Origin: Cyprinodon diabolis
Taxonomy: Eukaryota; Chordata; Actinopteri; Cyprinodontiformes; Cyprinodontidae
DNA: 64,000 nt
Reading direction: 5' to 3'
Assembly (NCBI GenBank): GCA_030533445.1
Contig: CM060064.1
Coordinates: 509,916 to 573,915, forward strand
The position numbers were made by a program, and so were the translations under genes. Below the pieces are notes generated by a model that saw only the letters and a list, made by a program, of their open reading frames with translations, was not told where the DNA came from and did not search any database. This document shows positions 13,301 to 25,300 of this stretch, in pieces; the first letter of the stretch is position 1; each line of letters starts with the position of its first letter.

Positions 13301-16300
13301 TGTCTTCCAGTGTGGTCCTGTTTCTCTGGCCGTGGCTGGGTGGATGTGCTCTCTTCATCCTCTGGCATGGGAGCTGCCTTGGAGCTCGTCTGCCTGGCTG
13401 TGTGTTTCCTGGACGGGGCCGCCTTTTACAGCTGCTTTTTGTATCTCTGCTTCTGTCTCCTTGAACCCCAGTGGGCCTCAGCAGATGGCCGCTCACACTG
13501 AGCCTGGTTCTGCTGGAGGTTTCTTCCTGTTAAAAGGGAGTTTTTCCTCTCCACTGTCGCTACAAGCATGCTTAGTGTGAGGGATTGTATTTGAGTCAAT
13601 GAGTCGATGCAATCAACTGGTTTTCCTTAGATAGAAAACTTTGTATCAATTTGACTGTATGATCTGGTTGAACTGTAAAGTGCCTTGAGATGACATGTGT
13701 TGTGAATTTGGCGCTATATAAATAAACTGAATTGAAAATTGAATTGCTTTGCAATTTGGATGAGGGAAATTAAGGGTTAAATGTTCAAAGAGTTGTAGGT
13801 ATTAACTGTTTTGGGAGTAATCAGTCAGTCAGACTGGAAGATTGTTGCTACTCCTCCTCCTCGCCCAGAACTTCTGGGTATGTGAAAATTTAAATAGCTT
13901 GAAGGAGTTGCCTCGTTTATGCTCACATAATCCTCTTGCTGCAGCCAGGTTTCTGTAAGGCAAAACAAGTCAATGTGATTATCACAAATCAAGTCATTAA
14001 CTAGCAGACTTTTAGAGGAAAGAGATCTTATGTTAAACAGACCGCATTTAATTGTTTTAACTTTTTCCCCAATTGGAGTTATTTTGATTTTAATTAGATT
14101 ATCATGATTTACTCCTTTGGGAATATTTGCTAATTTATTAGATTTTGGTTGTGGGCAAGACACTGTCTGGATGGAGTAAAGAGTGGGTAACAGTAGAGAA
14201 GCTGCAGAGAGGTCTGTTAAACTAGGACTCTGCTTCCAGGTCTGCACCCTGGGGGGTCAGGGTTTTGGAGGACTAATAAATGTGGCCAGATTCCTAGAAA
14301 GAAGAGCTGCACCATCCAAAGTGGGATGGATGCCGTCTCTCCGAATCAGACCAGGCTTTCCCCAAAAGGATTGCCAATTATTAATGTAGCCCACGTTGTT
14401 TTCAGGACACCACCTAGACAACCAGCGGTTGAATGACGACATGCGGCTAAACATGTCATCACTGGTCAGATCAGGGAGGGGACCAGAGAAAATTACCGAG
14501 TCCCACATTGTTTTGGCAAACTTACACACAGCAACACTAATTTTAGTGACATCCGATCGGCGTAACCGGGTGTCATTACCACCAGCGTGAATAACAATCT
14601 TACTGTATTTAACCTTATCCTTAGCCAGCAGTTTCAGGTAGGATTTGATGTCGCCCGTTCTGGCCCCCGGCAAACATTTGACTATGGTCCCTGGTGTCTC
14701 TAATGCCACGTTTCTGACTATGGAGCTGCCAATCACCAGAGTGGGCTTCTCAGTGGGTGTGTCACTGAGTGGGGAAAACCGGTTAGAAACGTGAACGGGT
14801 TGGTGGTGACCAGTGGGCAGAGATCCACGACTACGCTTTCTGCGTACAGTTACCCAATCGCCTGGCTGCTCAGGCACTGCTGGAGGACAGCTACGTGGGG
14901 GGCCTACTTTAACTCCTGGATGTTCAACAGCCTGAAGCCTGGATTCTAACTCTGACACCCTCGCCTCCAAAGCTACAAAAATACCACACTTATTACACAT
15001 CCCATTATCACTAAAGGAGGCAGAGGAATAACTGAACATCTGACACAGAGAGCAGGAGAGAGGAGAGGAAGAAGGAAGAGTTGGAAAAGAGTCAAGGCAG
15101 GGAGAGAGAGAAGCCATAGCAATGCCAAGCTAGCGTTAGCCTAGGCTAGCTACTTCTTGCTATCAGAAATAAAACCGTGTGAAACTGACAAGTGCTCAGT
15201 AGAAAAGTGCAGCAGAAGGTGTTTTAAACTAGTCAGTTAGAGTTACTTAGATACAGAGATATCACAGAGAAAACAACTTAACTTCAGATGGAGTTCCTCT
15301 GGACAGCTGCAGCAGCTGCACACTCAGTTAATCCAAACAGGAAGTGAACCCCAAACAGGAAGTGAACCTGCGTCCTGTGTTCAATGGGTCCAGTGGTCAA
15401 ATGGGTCCAGTGGGTCGTGCAGAGGCCAGTAAGGAGGTGGCAGAAACTAAGCATAGTCAGTGTCGCCTGAGCAGAGCTGAATATTAGATAATTTCCCTAT
15501 TTATTGACAAACATCTGAGCTGAAATCTGAACCAAAGGAGACTTATTGTGGACTCCGACCTCCCTCTCTGTCTCACAGGAGGACATGATTGAGGCATTAC
15601 CATGTTCATTAAAAGATTCATTTAATAATAGCTGTGTTTATTTGGAGTTACAGGAGAGGTTATGAGAAAAAAATGAAATGCTAATAATTGGATCAAATGA
15701 GCATTAGGTAATGCCGTTAAAAATATTTATAAAATATACTAGAATATACTAATATTCTTTTATCCTATGAACAAAAGTGAAAAAATAAAGTTATAAGATG
15801 GATGAATATAATGAGGAAAGATACATTCCTGTTGATGCAAATCTGTGAAACATAATCCTCTTTGAGTGGAGAGAGGAACTAAACTGTGATGTGGCGTCAC
15901 ATCTAGAAAGATGAATCTGGTCATCAGAATATGATCTGCATAGTGACGCAGAAAACGTTGGAAGACGCTGTCAGCCATTCAAAGGTCTGATCTGCCCAAA
16001 CATGTTTACATCTGTTTTAAGACACACAGCCTTCTGAAGATCAGGCGTTCCAGCGGATTCCAGTGTCGATCTGACATGTTTTCCACGCAGATAGCTGACT
16101 GTGGTTTGGGTTAGACCTGTGGCTCCGCCCAAAGGCCAACAGTCTGTTTCTCTTTTTCAGGATGTGAAGAAAGAGGAAAAAGTTCAGTCTAAGTGGTGAA
16201 TCTGCTCCAAAAACTTAAATTTTTAAATCTAGACTCAGACTTGAGCTTTAAAGGCATGGAGGCCGTCGCCATGTTCTTCATCCTGAGAAAGAGATTTCGC

Positions 16301-19300
16301 CTTTATCTGCTGTCATCATTATTATTTTTACATCACAGGGTTTACCAGCAGCTGTGGGATCAAACTGATCAAACCCTGCCTTCATTAGATTACAATATTC
16401 CACTTCCTCTTAAACGTTACACAACTGAAGTCAGAATAAACAGCAAAACATTTCTGAAGTGGAGGAAGTACCCTGAGCTTCAGTCTGCCCCTTTATTGCG
16501 TTTTTATGTGAAAACAGAAGCAGGAAGTAGGCCTGAAAGTCCCCAGATGTCCCCAAACTGGAGTCGCTGAGGCCCCTGCATCCTTCAGGTGCGTCTCTGC
16601 TTCAGATTCATCATGTTCTAGAACTCGATGGCGCTCTGAGGCGGTTTATTCATCCTGTTCTAGAACTTGATGGCGCTCTGAGGCGGTTTATTCATCCTGT
16701 TCTAGAACTCGATGGCGCTCTGAGGCGGTTTATTCATCCTGTTCTAGAACTCGATGGCGCTCTGAGGAGGTTTATTCATCCTGTTCTAGAACTCGATGGC
16801 GCTCTGAGGCAGATTATTCATCCTGTTCTAGAACCTGATGGCGTTCTGAGGCAGATTATTCATCCTGTTCTAGAACTCGATGGAGCTCTGAGGCGGTTTA
16901 TTCATCCTGTTCTAGAACTCGATGGCGCTCTGAGGCGGATTATTCATCCTGTTCTAGAACTCGATGGCATTCTGAGGCAGATTATTCATCCTGTTTGGAA
17001 TTCGATGGCGTTCTGAGGCGGATTATTCATCCTGTTCTAGAACTCGATGGAGCTCTGAGGCGGTTTATTCATCCTGTTCTAGAACTCGATGGAGCTCTGA
17101 GGCAGTTTATTCATCCTGTTCTAGAACTCGATGGCGTTGTGAGGCGGTTTATTCATCCTGTTCTAGAACTCGATGGAGCTCTGAGGCAGTTTATTCATCC
17201 TGTTCTAGAACTCGATGGCGTTCTGAGGTGGTTTATTCATCCTGTTCTAGAACTCGATGGCGTTGTGAGGCGGTTTATTCATCCTGTTCTAGAACTCGAT
17301 GGCGCTCTGAGGCAGATTATTCATCCTGTTCTAGAACTCGATGGCGTTCTGAGGCGGTTTATTCATCCTGTTCTAGAACTCGATGGCGTTCTGATGCGGA
17401 TTATTCATCCTGTTCTAGAACTCGATGGCGCTCTGAGGCGGTTTATTCATCCTGTTCTAGAACTCGATGGCGCTCTGAGGCAGTTTATTCATCCTGTTCT
17501 AGAACGCGATGGCGTTCTGAGGCGGTTTATTCATCCTGTTCTAGAACTCGATGGCGCTCTGAGGCGGTTTATTCATCCTGTTCTAGAACTCGATGGCGCT
17601 CTGAGGCGGGTTATTCATCCTGTTCTAGAACTCGATGGCGCTCTGAGGCGGATTATTGATCCTGTTCTAGAACTCGATGGCGCTCTGAGGTGGATTATTC
17701 ATCCTGTTCTAGAACTCGATGGCGTTCTGAGGCAGATTATTCATCCTGTTTGGAATTCGATGGCGTTCTGAGGCAGATTATTCATCCTGTTCTAGAACTC
17801 GATGGAGCTCTGAGGCGGTTTATTCATCCTGTTCTAGAACTCGATGGTGCTCTGAGGCAGTTTATTCATCCTGTTCTAGAACTCGATGGCGTTCTGAGGC
17901 GGTTTATTCATCCTGTTCTAGAACTCGATGGCGTTCTGAGGCGGTTTATTCATCCTGTTCTAGAACTCGATGGCGCTCTGAGGCAGATTATTCATCCTGT
18001 TCTAGAACTCGATGGCACTCTGAGGCGGTTTATTCATCCTGTTCTAGAACTCGATGGCGCTCTGAGGCGGTTTATTCATCCTGTTCTAGAACTCGATGGC
18101 GCTCTGAGGCGGTTTATTCATCCTGTTCTAGAACTCGATGGCGCTCTGAGGCGGTTTATTCATCCTGTTCTAGAACTCGATGGCGCTCTGAGGCGGTTTA
18201 TTCATCCTGTTCTAGAACTCGATGGCGCTCTGAGGCGGTTTATTCATCCTGTTCTAGAACTCGATGGCGCTCTGATGCGGATTATTGATCCTGTTCTAGA
18301 ACTTGATGGCGCTCTGAGGCGGATTATTCATCCTGTTCTAGAACTCGATGGCGTTCTGAGGCAGATTATTCATCCTGTTTGGAATTCGATGGCGTTCTGA
18401 GGCAGATTATTCATCCTGTTCTAGAACTCGATGGAGCTCTGAGGCGGTTTATTCATCCTGTTCTAGAACTCGATGGTGCTCTGAGGCAGTTTATTCATCC
18501 TGTTCTAGAACTCGATGGCGTTCTGAGGCGGTTTATACTTCCTGTTCTAGAACTCTATGGCCTTCTGAGGCGGTTTATTCATCCTGTTCTAGAACTCGAT
18601 GGCGCTCTGAGGCGGTTTATTCATCCTGTTCTAGAACTCGATGGCGCTCTGAGGCGGTTTATTCATCCTGTTCTAGAACTCGATGGCGTTCTGAGGCAGA
18701 TTATTCATCCTGTTTGGAATTCGATGGCGTTCTGAGGCGGATTATTCATCCTGTTCTAGAAGTCGATGGCGCTCTGAGGCGGATTATTCATCCTGTTCTA
18801 GAACTCGATGGCGTTCTGAGGCAGTTTATTCATCCTGTTCTAGAACTCGATGGCATTCCGAGGCAGATTATTCATCCTGTTCTAGAACTCGATGGCGTTC
18901 TGAGGCGGTTTATTCATCCTGTTCTAGAACTCGATGGCGCTCTGAGGCAGTTTATTCATCCTGTTCTAGAACGCGATGGCGTTCTAAGGCGGTTTATTCA
19001 TCCTGTTCTAGAACTCGATGGCGCTCTGAGGCGGTTTATTCATCCTGTTCTAGAACTCGATGGCGCTCTGAGGCGGTTTATTCATCCTGTTCTAGAACTC
19101 GATGGCGTTCTGAGGCAGATTATTCATCCTGTTTGGAATTCGATGGCGTTCTGAGGCGGATTATTCATCCTGTTCTAGAAGTCGATGGCGCTCTGAGGCG
19201 GATTATTCATCCTGTTCTAGAACTCGATGGCGTTCTGAGGCAGTTTATTAATCCTGTTCTAGAACTCGATGGCATTCCGAGGCAGATTATTCATCCTGTT

Positions 19301-22300
19301 CTAGAACTCGATGGCGTTCTGAGGCGGTTTATTCATCCTGTTCTAGAACTCGATGGCGCTCTGAGGGGGTTTATTTATCCTGTTCTAGAACTCGATGGCG
19401 TTCTGAGGCGGTTTATACTTCCTGTTCTAGAACTCTATGGCCTTCTGAGGCGGTTTATTCATCCTGTTCTAGAACTCGATGGCGCTCTGAGGCGGTTTAT
19501 TCATCCTGTTCTAGAACTCGATGGCGCTCTGAGGCGGTTTATTCATCCTGTTCTAGAACTCGATGGCGTTCTGAGGCAGATTATTCATCCTGTTTGGAAT
19601 TCGATGGCGTTCTGAGGCGGATTATTCATCCTGTTCTAGAAGTCGATGGCGCTCTGAGGCGGATTATTCATCCTGTTCTAGAACTCGATGGCGTTCTGAG
19701 GCAGTTTATTCATCCTGTTCTAGAACTCGATGGCATTCCGAGGCAGATTATTCATCCTGTTCTAGAACTCGATGGCGTTCTGAGGCGGTTTATTCATCCT
19801 GTTCTAGAACTCGATGGCGCTCTGAGGCAGTTTATTCATCCTGTTCTAGAACGCGATGGCGTTCTAAGGCGGTTTATTCATCCTGTTCTAGAACTCGATG
19901 GCGCTCTGAGGCGGTTTATTCATCCTGTTCTAGAACTCGATGGCGCTCTGAGGCGGTTTATTCATCCTGTTCTAGAACTCGATGGCGTTCTGAGGCAGAT
20001 TATTCATCCTGTTTGGAATTCGATGGCGTTCTGAGGCGGATTATTCATCCTGTTCTAGAAGTCGATGGCGCTCTGAGGCGGATTATTCATCCTGTTCTAG
20101 AACTCGATGGCGTTCTGAGGCAGTTTATTAATCCTGTTCTAGAACTCGATGGCATTCCGAGGCAGATTATTCATCCTGTTCTAGAACTCGATGGCGTTCT
20201 GAGGCGGTTTATTCATCCTGTTCTAGAACTCGATGGCGCTCTGAGGGGGTTTATTTATCCTGTTCTAGAACTCGATGGCGCTCTAAGGCGGTTTATTCAT
20301 CCTGTTCTAGAACTCGATGGCGCTCTGAGGCGGTTTATTCATCCTGTTCTAGAACTCGATGGCGCTCTGAGGCGGTTTATTCATCCTGTCTGTAGAACTC
20401 GATGGCGCTCTGATGCGGATTATTCATCCTGTTCTAGAACTCGATGGCGTTCCGAGGCAGATTATTCATCCTGTTCTAGAACTCAATGGCGTTCTGAGGC
20501 AGATTATTCATCCTGTTTAGAATTCGATGGCGTTCTGAGGCGGTTTATTCATCCTGTTCTAGAACTCGATTGCGTTCTGAGGCAGATTATTCATCCTGTT
20601 CTAGAACTCGATGGCGTTCTGAGGCAGTTTATTCATCCTGTTCTAGAACTTGATGGTGCTCTGAGGCAGTTTATTCATCCTGTTCTAAAACTTGATGGCG
20701 CTCTGATGCGGATTATTCATCATGTTCTAGAACTCGATGGCGTTCTGATGCGGTTTAGTCATCATGTTCTAGAACTCGGCGCTCTGAGGCGGATTATTTA
20801 TCATGTTCTAGAACTTGATGGCGTTTTGATGCGGATTATTCATCATGTTCTAGAACTCGATGCCGTTCTGATGCGGTTTAGTCATCATGTTCTAGAACTC
20901 GATGGCGTTCTGATGCGGTTTAGTCATCATGTTCTAGAACTCGATTGCGTTCTGAGGCAGATTATTCATCCTGTTTAGAATTCAATGGCGTTCTGAGGCG
21001 GTTTATTCATCCTGTTCTAGAACTCGATTGCGTTCTGAGGCAGATTATTCATCCTGTTCTAGAACTCGATGGCGTTCTGAGGCAGTTTATTCATCCTGTT
21101 CTAGAACTTGATGGCGCTCTGAGGCAGTATACAGTGGGGCAAAAAAGTATTTAGTCAGCCACCAATAGTGCAAGTTCTCCCACTTAAAAAGATGAGAGAG
21201 GCCGGTAATTTTCATCATAGATATACCTCAACTATGAGAGACAAAATGAGGGAAAAAAAATCCAGAAAATCCCATTGTCTGATTTTTAAAGAATTTATTT
21301 GCAAAATATGGTGGAAAATAAGTATTTGGTCAATAACAAAAGTTCATCTCAATACTTTGTTATATACCCTTTGTTGGCAATGACAGAGATCAAAAGTTTT
21401 CTGTAAGTCTTCACAAGGTTTTCACACACTGTTGCTGGTATTTTGGCCCATTCCTCCATGCGGATCTCCTCTAGAGCAGTGATGTTCTGGGGCTGTCGCT
21501 GGGCAACACGGACTTTCAACTCCCTCCAAAGATTTTCTATGGGGTTGAGATCTGGAGACTGGCTAGGCCACTCCAGGACCTTGAAATGCTTCTTACGAAG
21601 CCACTCCTTCGTTACCCGGGCGGTGTGTTTGGGATCATTGTCATGCTGAAAGACCCAGCCACGTTTCATCTTCAATGCCCTTGCTGATGGAAGGAGGTTT
21701 TCACTCAAAATTTGACGATACATGGCCCCATTCATTCTTTCCTTCACACGGATCAGCCGCCCTGGTCCCTTAGCAGAAAAACAGCCCCAAAGCATGATGT
21801 TTCCACCCCCATGCTTCACTGTAGGTATGGTGTTCTTTGGATGCAACTCAGCATTCTCTCTCCTCCAAACACGACCAGTAGAGTTTTTACCAAAAAGTTC
21901 TATTTTGGTTTCATCTGACCATATGATATTCTCCCAGTCATCGTCTGGATCATCCAAATGCTCTCTAGCAAACTTGAGACGGGCCTTGACATGTACTGGC
22001 TTAAGCAGGGGGACACGTCTGGCACTGCAGGATTTGAGTCCCTGGCGGCGTAGTGTGTTACTGATGGTAGCCTTTGTTACTTTGGTCCCAGCTCTCTGCA
22101 GGTCATTCACTAGGTCCCCCCGTGTGGTTCTGGGATTTTTACTCACCGTTCTTGTGATCATTTTGACCCCACGGGGTGAGATCTTGCGTGGAGCCCCAGA
22201 TCGAGGAAGATTATCAGTGGTCTTGTATGTTTTCCATTTTCTAATAATTGATCCCACAGTTGATTTCTTCACACCAAGCTTTTTACCTATTGCAGATTCA

Positions 22301-25300
22301 GACTTCCCAGCCTGGTGCAGGTCTATAATTTTGTTTCGGGTGTCCTTTGACAGCTCTCTAGTTTTGGCCATGGTGGAGTTTAGAGTGTGACTGTTTGAGG
22401 TTGTGGACAGGTGTCTTTTATACTGATAACGGGTTCAAACAGGTGCCATTAATGAAGGTAACGAGTGGAGGACTGAGGAGCCTCTTACAGAAGAAGTTAC
22501 AGGTCTGTGAGAGCCAGAAATCTTGCTTGTTTGTAACTGACCAAATACTTATTTTCCACCATATTTTGCAAATAAATTCTTTAAAAATCAGACAATGTGA
22601 TTTTCTGGATTTTTTTTCTCATTTTGTCTCTCATAGTTGAGGTATATCTATGATGAAAAGTACCGGCCTCTCTCATCTTTTTGAGTGGGAGAACTTGCAC
22701 TATTGGTGGCTGACTAAATACTTTTTTGCCCCACTGTATTCATCCTGTTCTAGAACTTGATGGCGCTCTGATGCGGATTATTCATCATGTTCTAGAACTT
22801 GATGGCGTTCTGATGCGGTTTAGTCATCATGTTCTAGAACTCGATGGCATTCTGAGGCGGATTATTTATCATGTTCTAGAACTTGATGGCGTTTTGATGC
22901 GGATTATTCATCATGTTCTAGAACTCAATGGTGTTCTGATGCGGTTTAGTCATCATGTTTGGAATTCGATGGCGTTCTGAGGCGGATTATTCATCCTGTT
23001 CTAGAACTTGATGGCGTTCTGAGGCGGATTATTCATCCTGTTCTAGAAATTGATGGCGTTCCGGGGCAGATTATTCATCATGTTCTAGAACTCGATGGCG
23101 TTCCGAGGCGGTTTAGTCATCATGTTCAGGTGTGTTGGATCAGGGAACCATGTTGAAGTGGTGGGCTTTCATTGGACCCCTCAGTACTCACCCAGGGGGT
23201 CTGCTGATGTTTTAGACTGGATGGGATTTCATGGCCCGTCTTTCCTAACCTCTGCTTACAGATATTCCATTTTTTTATATACTGCTCTGTTCTTGTCTTT
23301 CCTGCCCACAGATTGTCAGTCAATAACCTCTCAGACAGAAGCATTGAGATTCTGGCTGAAGAACTCTGCAAACACAAGGTTGTGAAGATTTTGGGGTGAG
23401 TTGATGTGAACTAATATTCTCCAATGAGGAGATAATTATGGCCAGATGTGTCTAAAGGCCTGATTTCTTCACCTGCTCTGATCTGTTTCTGGCGTCCCAT
23501 AATTAATAGCAGAAGACTCCATCTTAGTGCTCTCATAAACTGGAACAAAATCATTTGTTGAATTGGAGGGGACTTAGTTAAAGCAACACTGTGTAACTAG
23601 TAGCCACTAGGGGTGCTAGACCTTAGAATGAGATGACCAGAGGCTCCTCTAAGAAGTTCTAGTTTCTATGGAACTTCCTGAAGTTCCATAGAAAGATTTG
23701 TGGATTTTTTACACATTTACAAATCTCAGTACATATTTGTAAATCTGAATACAGATTTGTGGAGTTTTTACAGATTTGCAAACCGGATTACAGACACAGT
23801 AGTTTTGCACATTTGCAGATTGTTGTACAGACACACAAATCTCCTCACACATTTACAGTTTCATTTACACATTTTCAAATCCCACTGCGCACACACAAAT
23901 CGAGATACAGACAAACAACTCTCCACACACATTTGCAAATAATAAAGCAACAATTTTGGCCCCATATACCAGTTACTTTGTATGACCATCCGCTCTAACC
24001 CCTAAATCCCTCCATCACTATATAGAGCGGGGATTTTTTAGTGAACTTTATAGTGAACTCAGTAAACTGACCCTTCAGACAGATGATTGCTGCTTTTTGC
24101 TCCATTGGTCACGTAACTCCTCCTCCTCCGCACGGTGCCTGCACCATCTTTGTTATTAGTCGCTGCTGTCGGGTGGCGTCAGCCTTTGGCGAGAGCGGGC
24201 CACTGTGATTGGTGATTGGGGATAGTGGTTAGTGATAGTGATTAGGGATGGTGGTTAGGGATAATGGTTAGGGATAGTAGTTAGTGATAGTGTTTAGGGA
24301 TGGTGGTTAGGGATAATGGTTAGGGATAGTGGTTAGGGTTGGTGATTGGGGATAGTGGTTGGGGATAGTGGTTAGGGATAATGGTTAGGGATAGTGGTTA
24401 GGGAAAGTGGTTAGGGATGGTGGTTAGGGATAATGGTTAGGGATAGTAGTTAGTGATAGTGTTTAGGGATGGTGGTTAGGGATAATGGTTAGGGATAGTG
24501 ATTAGGGTTGGTGATTGGGGATAGTGGTTGGGGATAGTGGTTAGGGAAAGTGGTTAGGGATGGTGGTTAGGGATAATGGTTAGGGATAGTGGTTAGGGAA
24601 AGTGGTTAGGGATGGTGGTTAGGGATAATGGTTAGGGATAGTGGTTAGGGTTGGTGATTGGGGATAGTGGTTGGGGATAGTGGTTAGGGATGGTGGTTAG
24701 GGATAATGGTTAGGGATAGTGGTTAGGGTTGGTGATTGGGGATAATGGTTAGGGATAGTGGTTAGGGTTGGTGATTGGGGATAGTGGTTGGGGATAGTGG
24801 TTGGGGATAGTGGATAGGGAAAGTGGTTAGGGATGGTGGTTAGGGATAATGGTTAGGGATAGTGGTTAGGGTTGGTGATTGGGGATAGTGGTTGGGGATG
24901 GTGGTTAGGAATAGTGGTTAGTGATAGTGATTAGGGATGGTGGTTAGGGATAGTGGTTAGGGTTGGTGATTGGGGATAGTGGTTGGGGTAGGTGATTGGG
25001 GATAGTGGTTGGGGATAGTGGTTAGGGATAGTGGTTAGGGATGGTGGTTAGGGATAGTGGTTAGTGATAGTGATTAGGGATGGTGGTTAGGGATAGTGGT
25101 TAGGGTTGGTGATTGGGGATAGTGGTTGGGGTAGGTGATTGGGGATAGTGGTTGGGGATAGTGGTTAGGGATAATGGTTAGAGGCCTGGGGAAAAATGAC
25201 CCAAGTGTCCCTTTTGTTTTCTTGACTACTGGCCCGTTTGGGTCCCAAATGGCAGGAAGAGCAACTGGGCCACCCCGGTACTCCTTAAACAGTGCCAGGA

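Larger units (their letters stand above)
9389..15378 (-). mobile_element. Near full-length L2-clade LINE with a nested L2
   Basis: A non-LTR retrotransposon on the minus strand. Its 3' end at the left carries an ATTCA repeat followed by the fish L2-type tail TTTATTTATATAGCGCC. Going 5' to 3' on the minus strand there is a 5' region (about 15118-15378), ORF1 (14257-15117), ORF2 endonuclease and reverse transcriptase (14247 down to 10145), and a 3' UTR (about 10144-9389). ORF2 is interrupted by stops, one frameshift and an inverted L2 fragment at 12708-13743. Tandem-array units lie on both sides (to 9388 and from 15381), so the element inserted at the right edge of the 18-bp array. No clear target duplication is seen, which is common for L2. 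Confidence 0.88.

Noticed and set aside
16995..21154. Plus-strand frames encoding [14 protein letters not shown] repeats (up to 321 aa)
   Set aside because: The 14-residue repeat equals the 42-bp DNA unit, and the adjacent frame is open too. It resembles a repeat protein only superficially.
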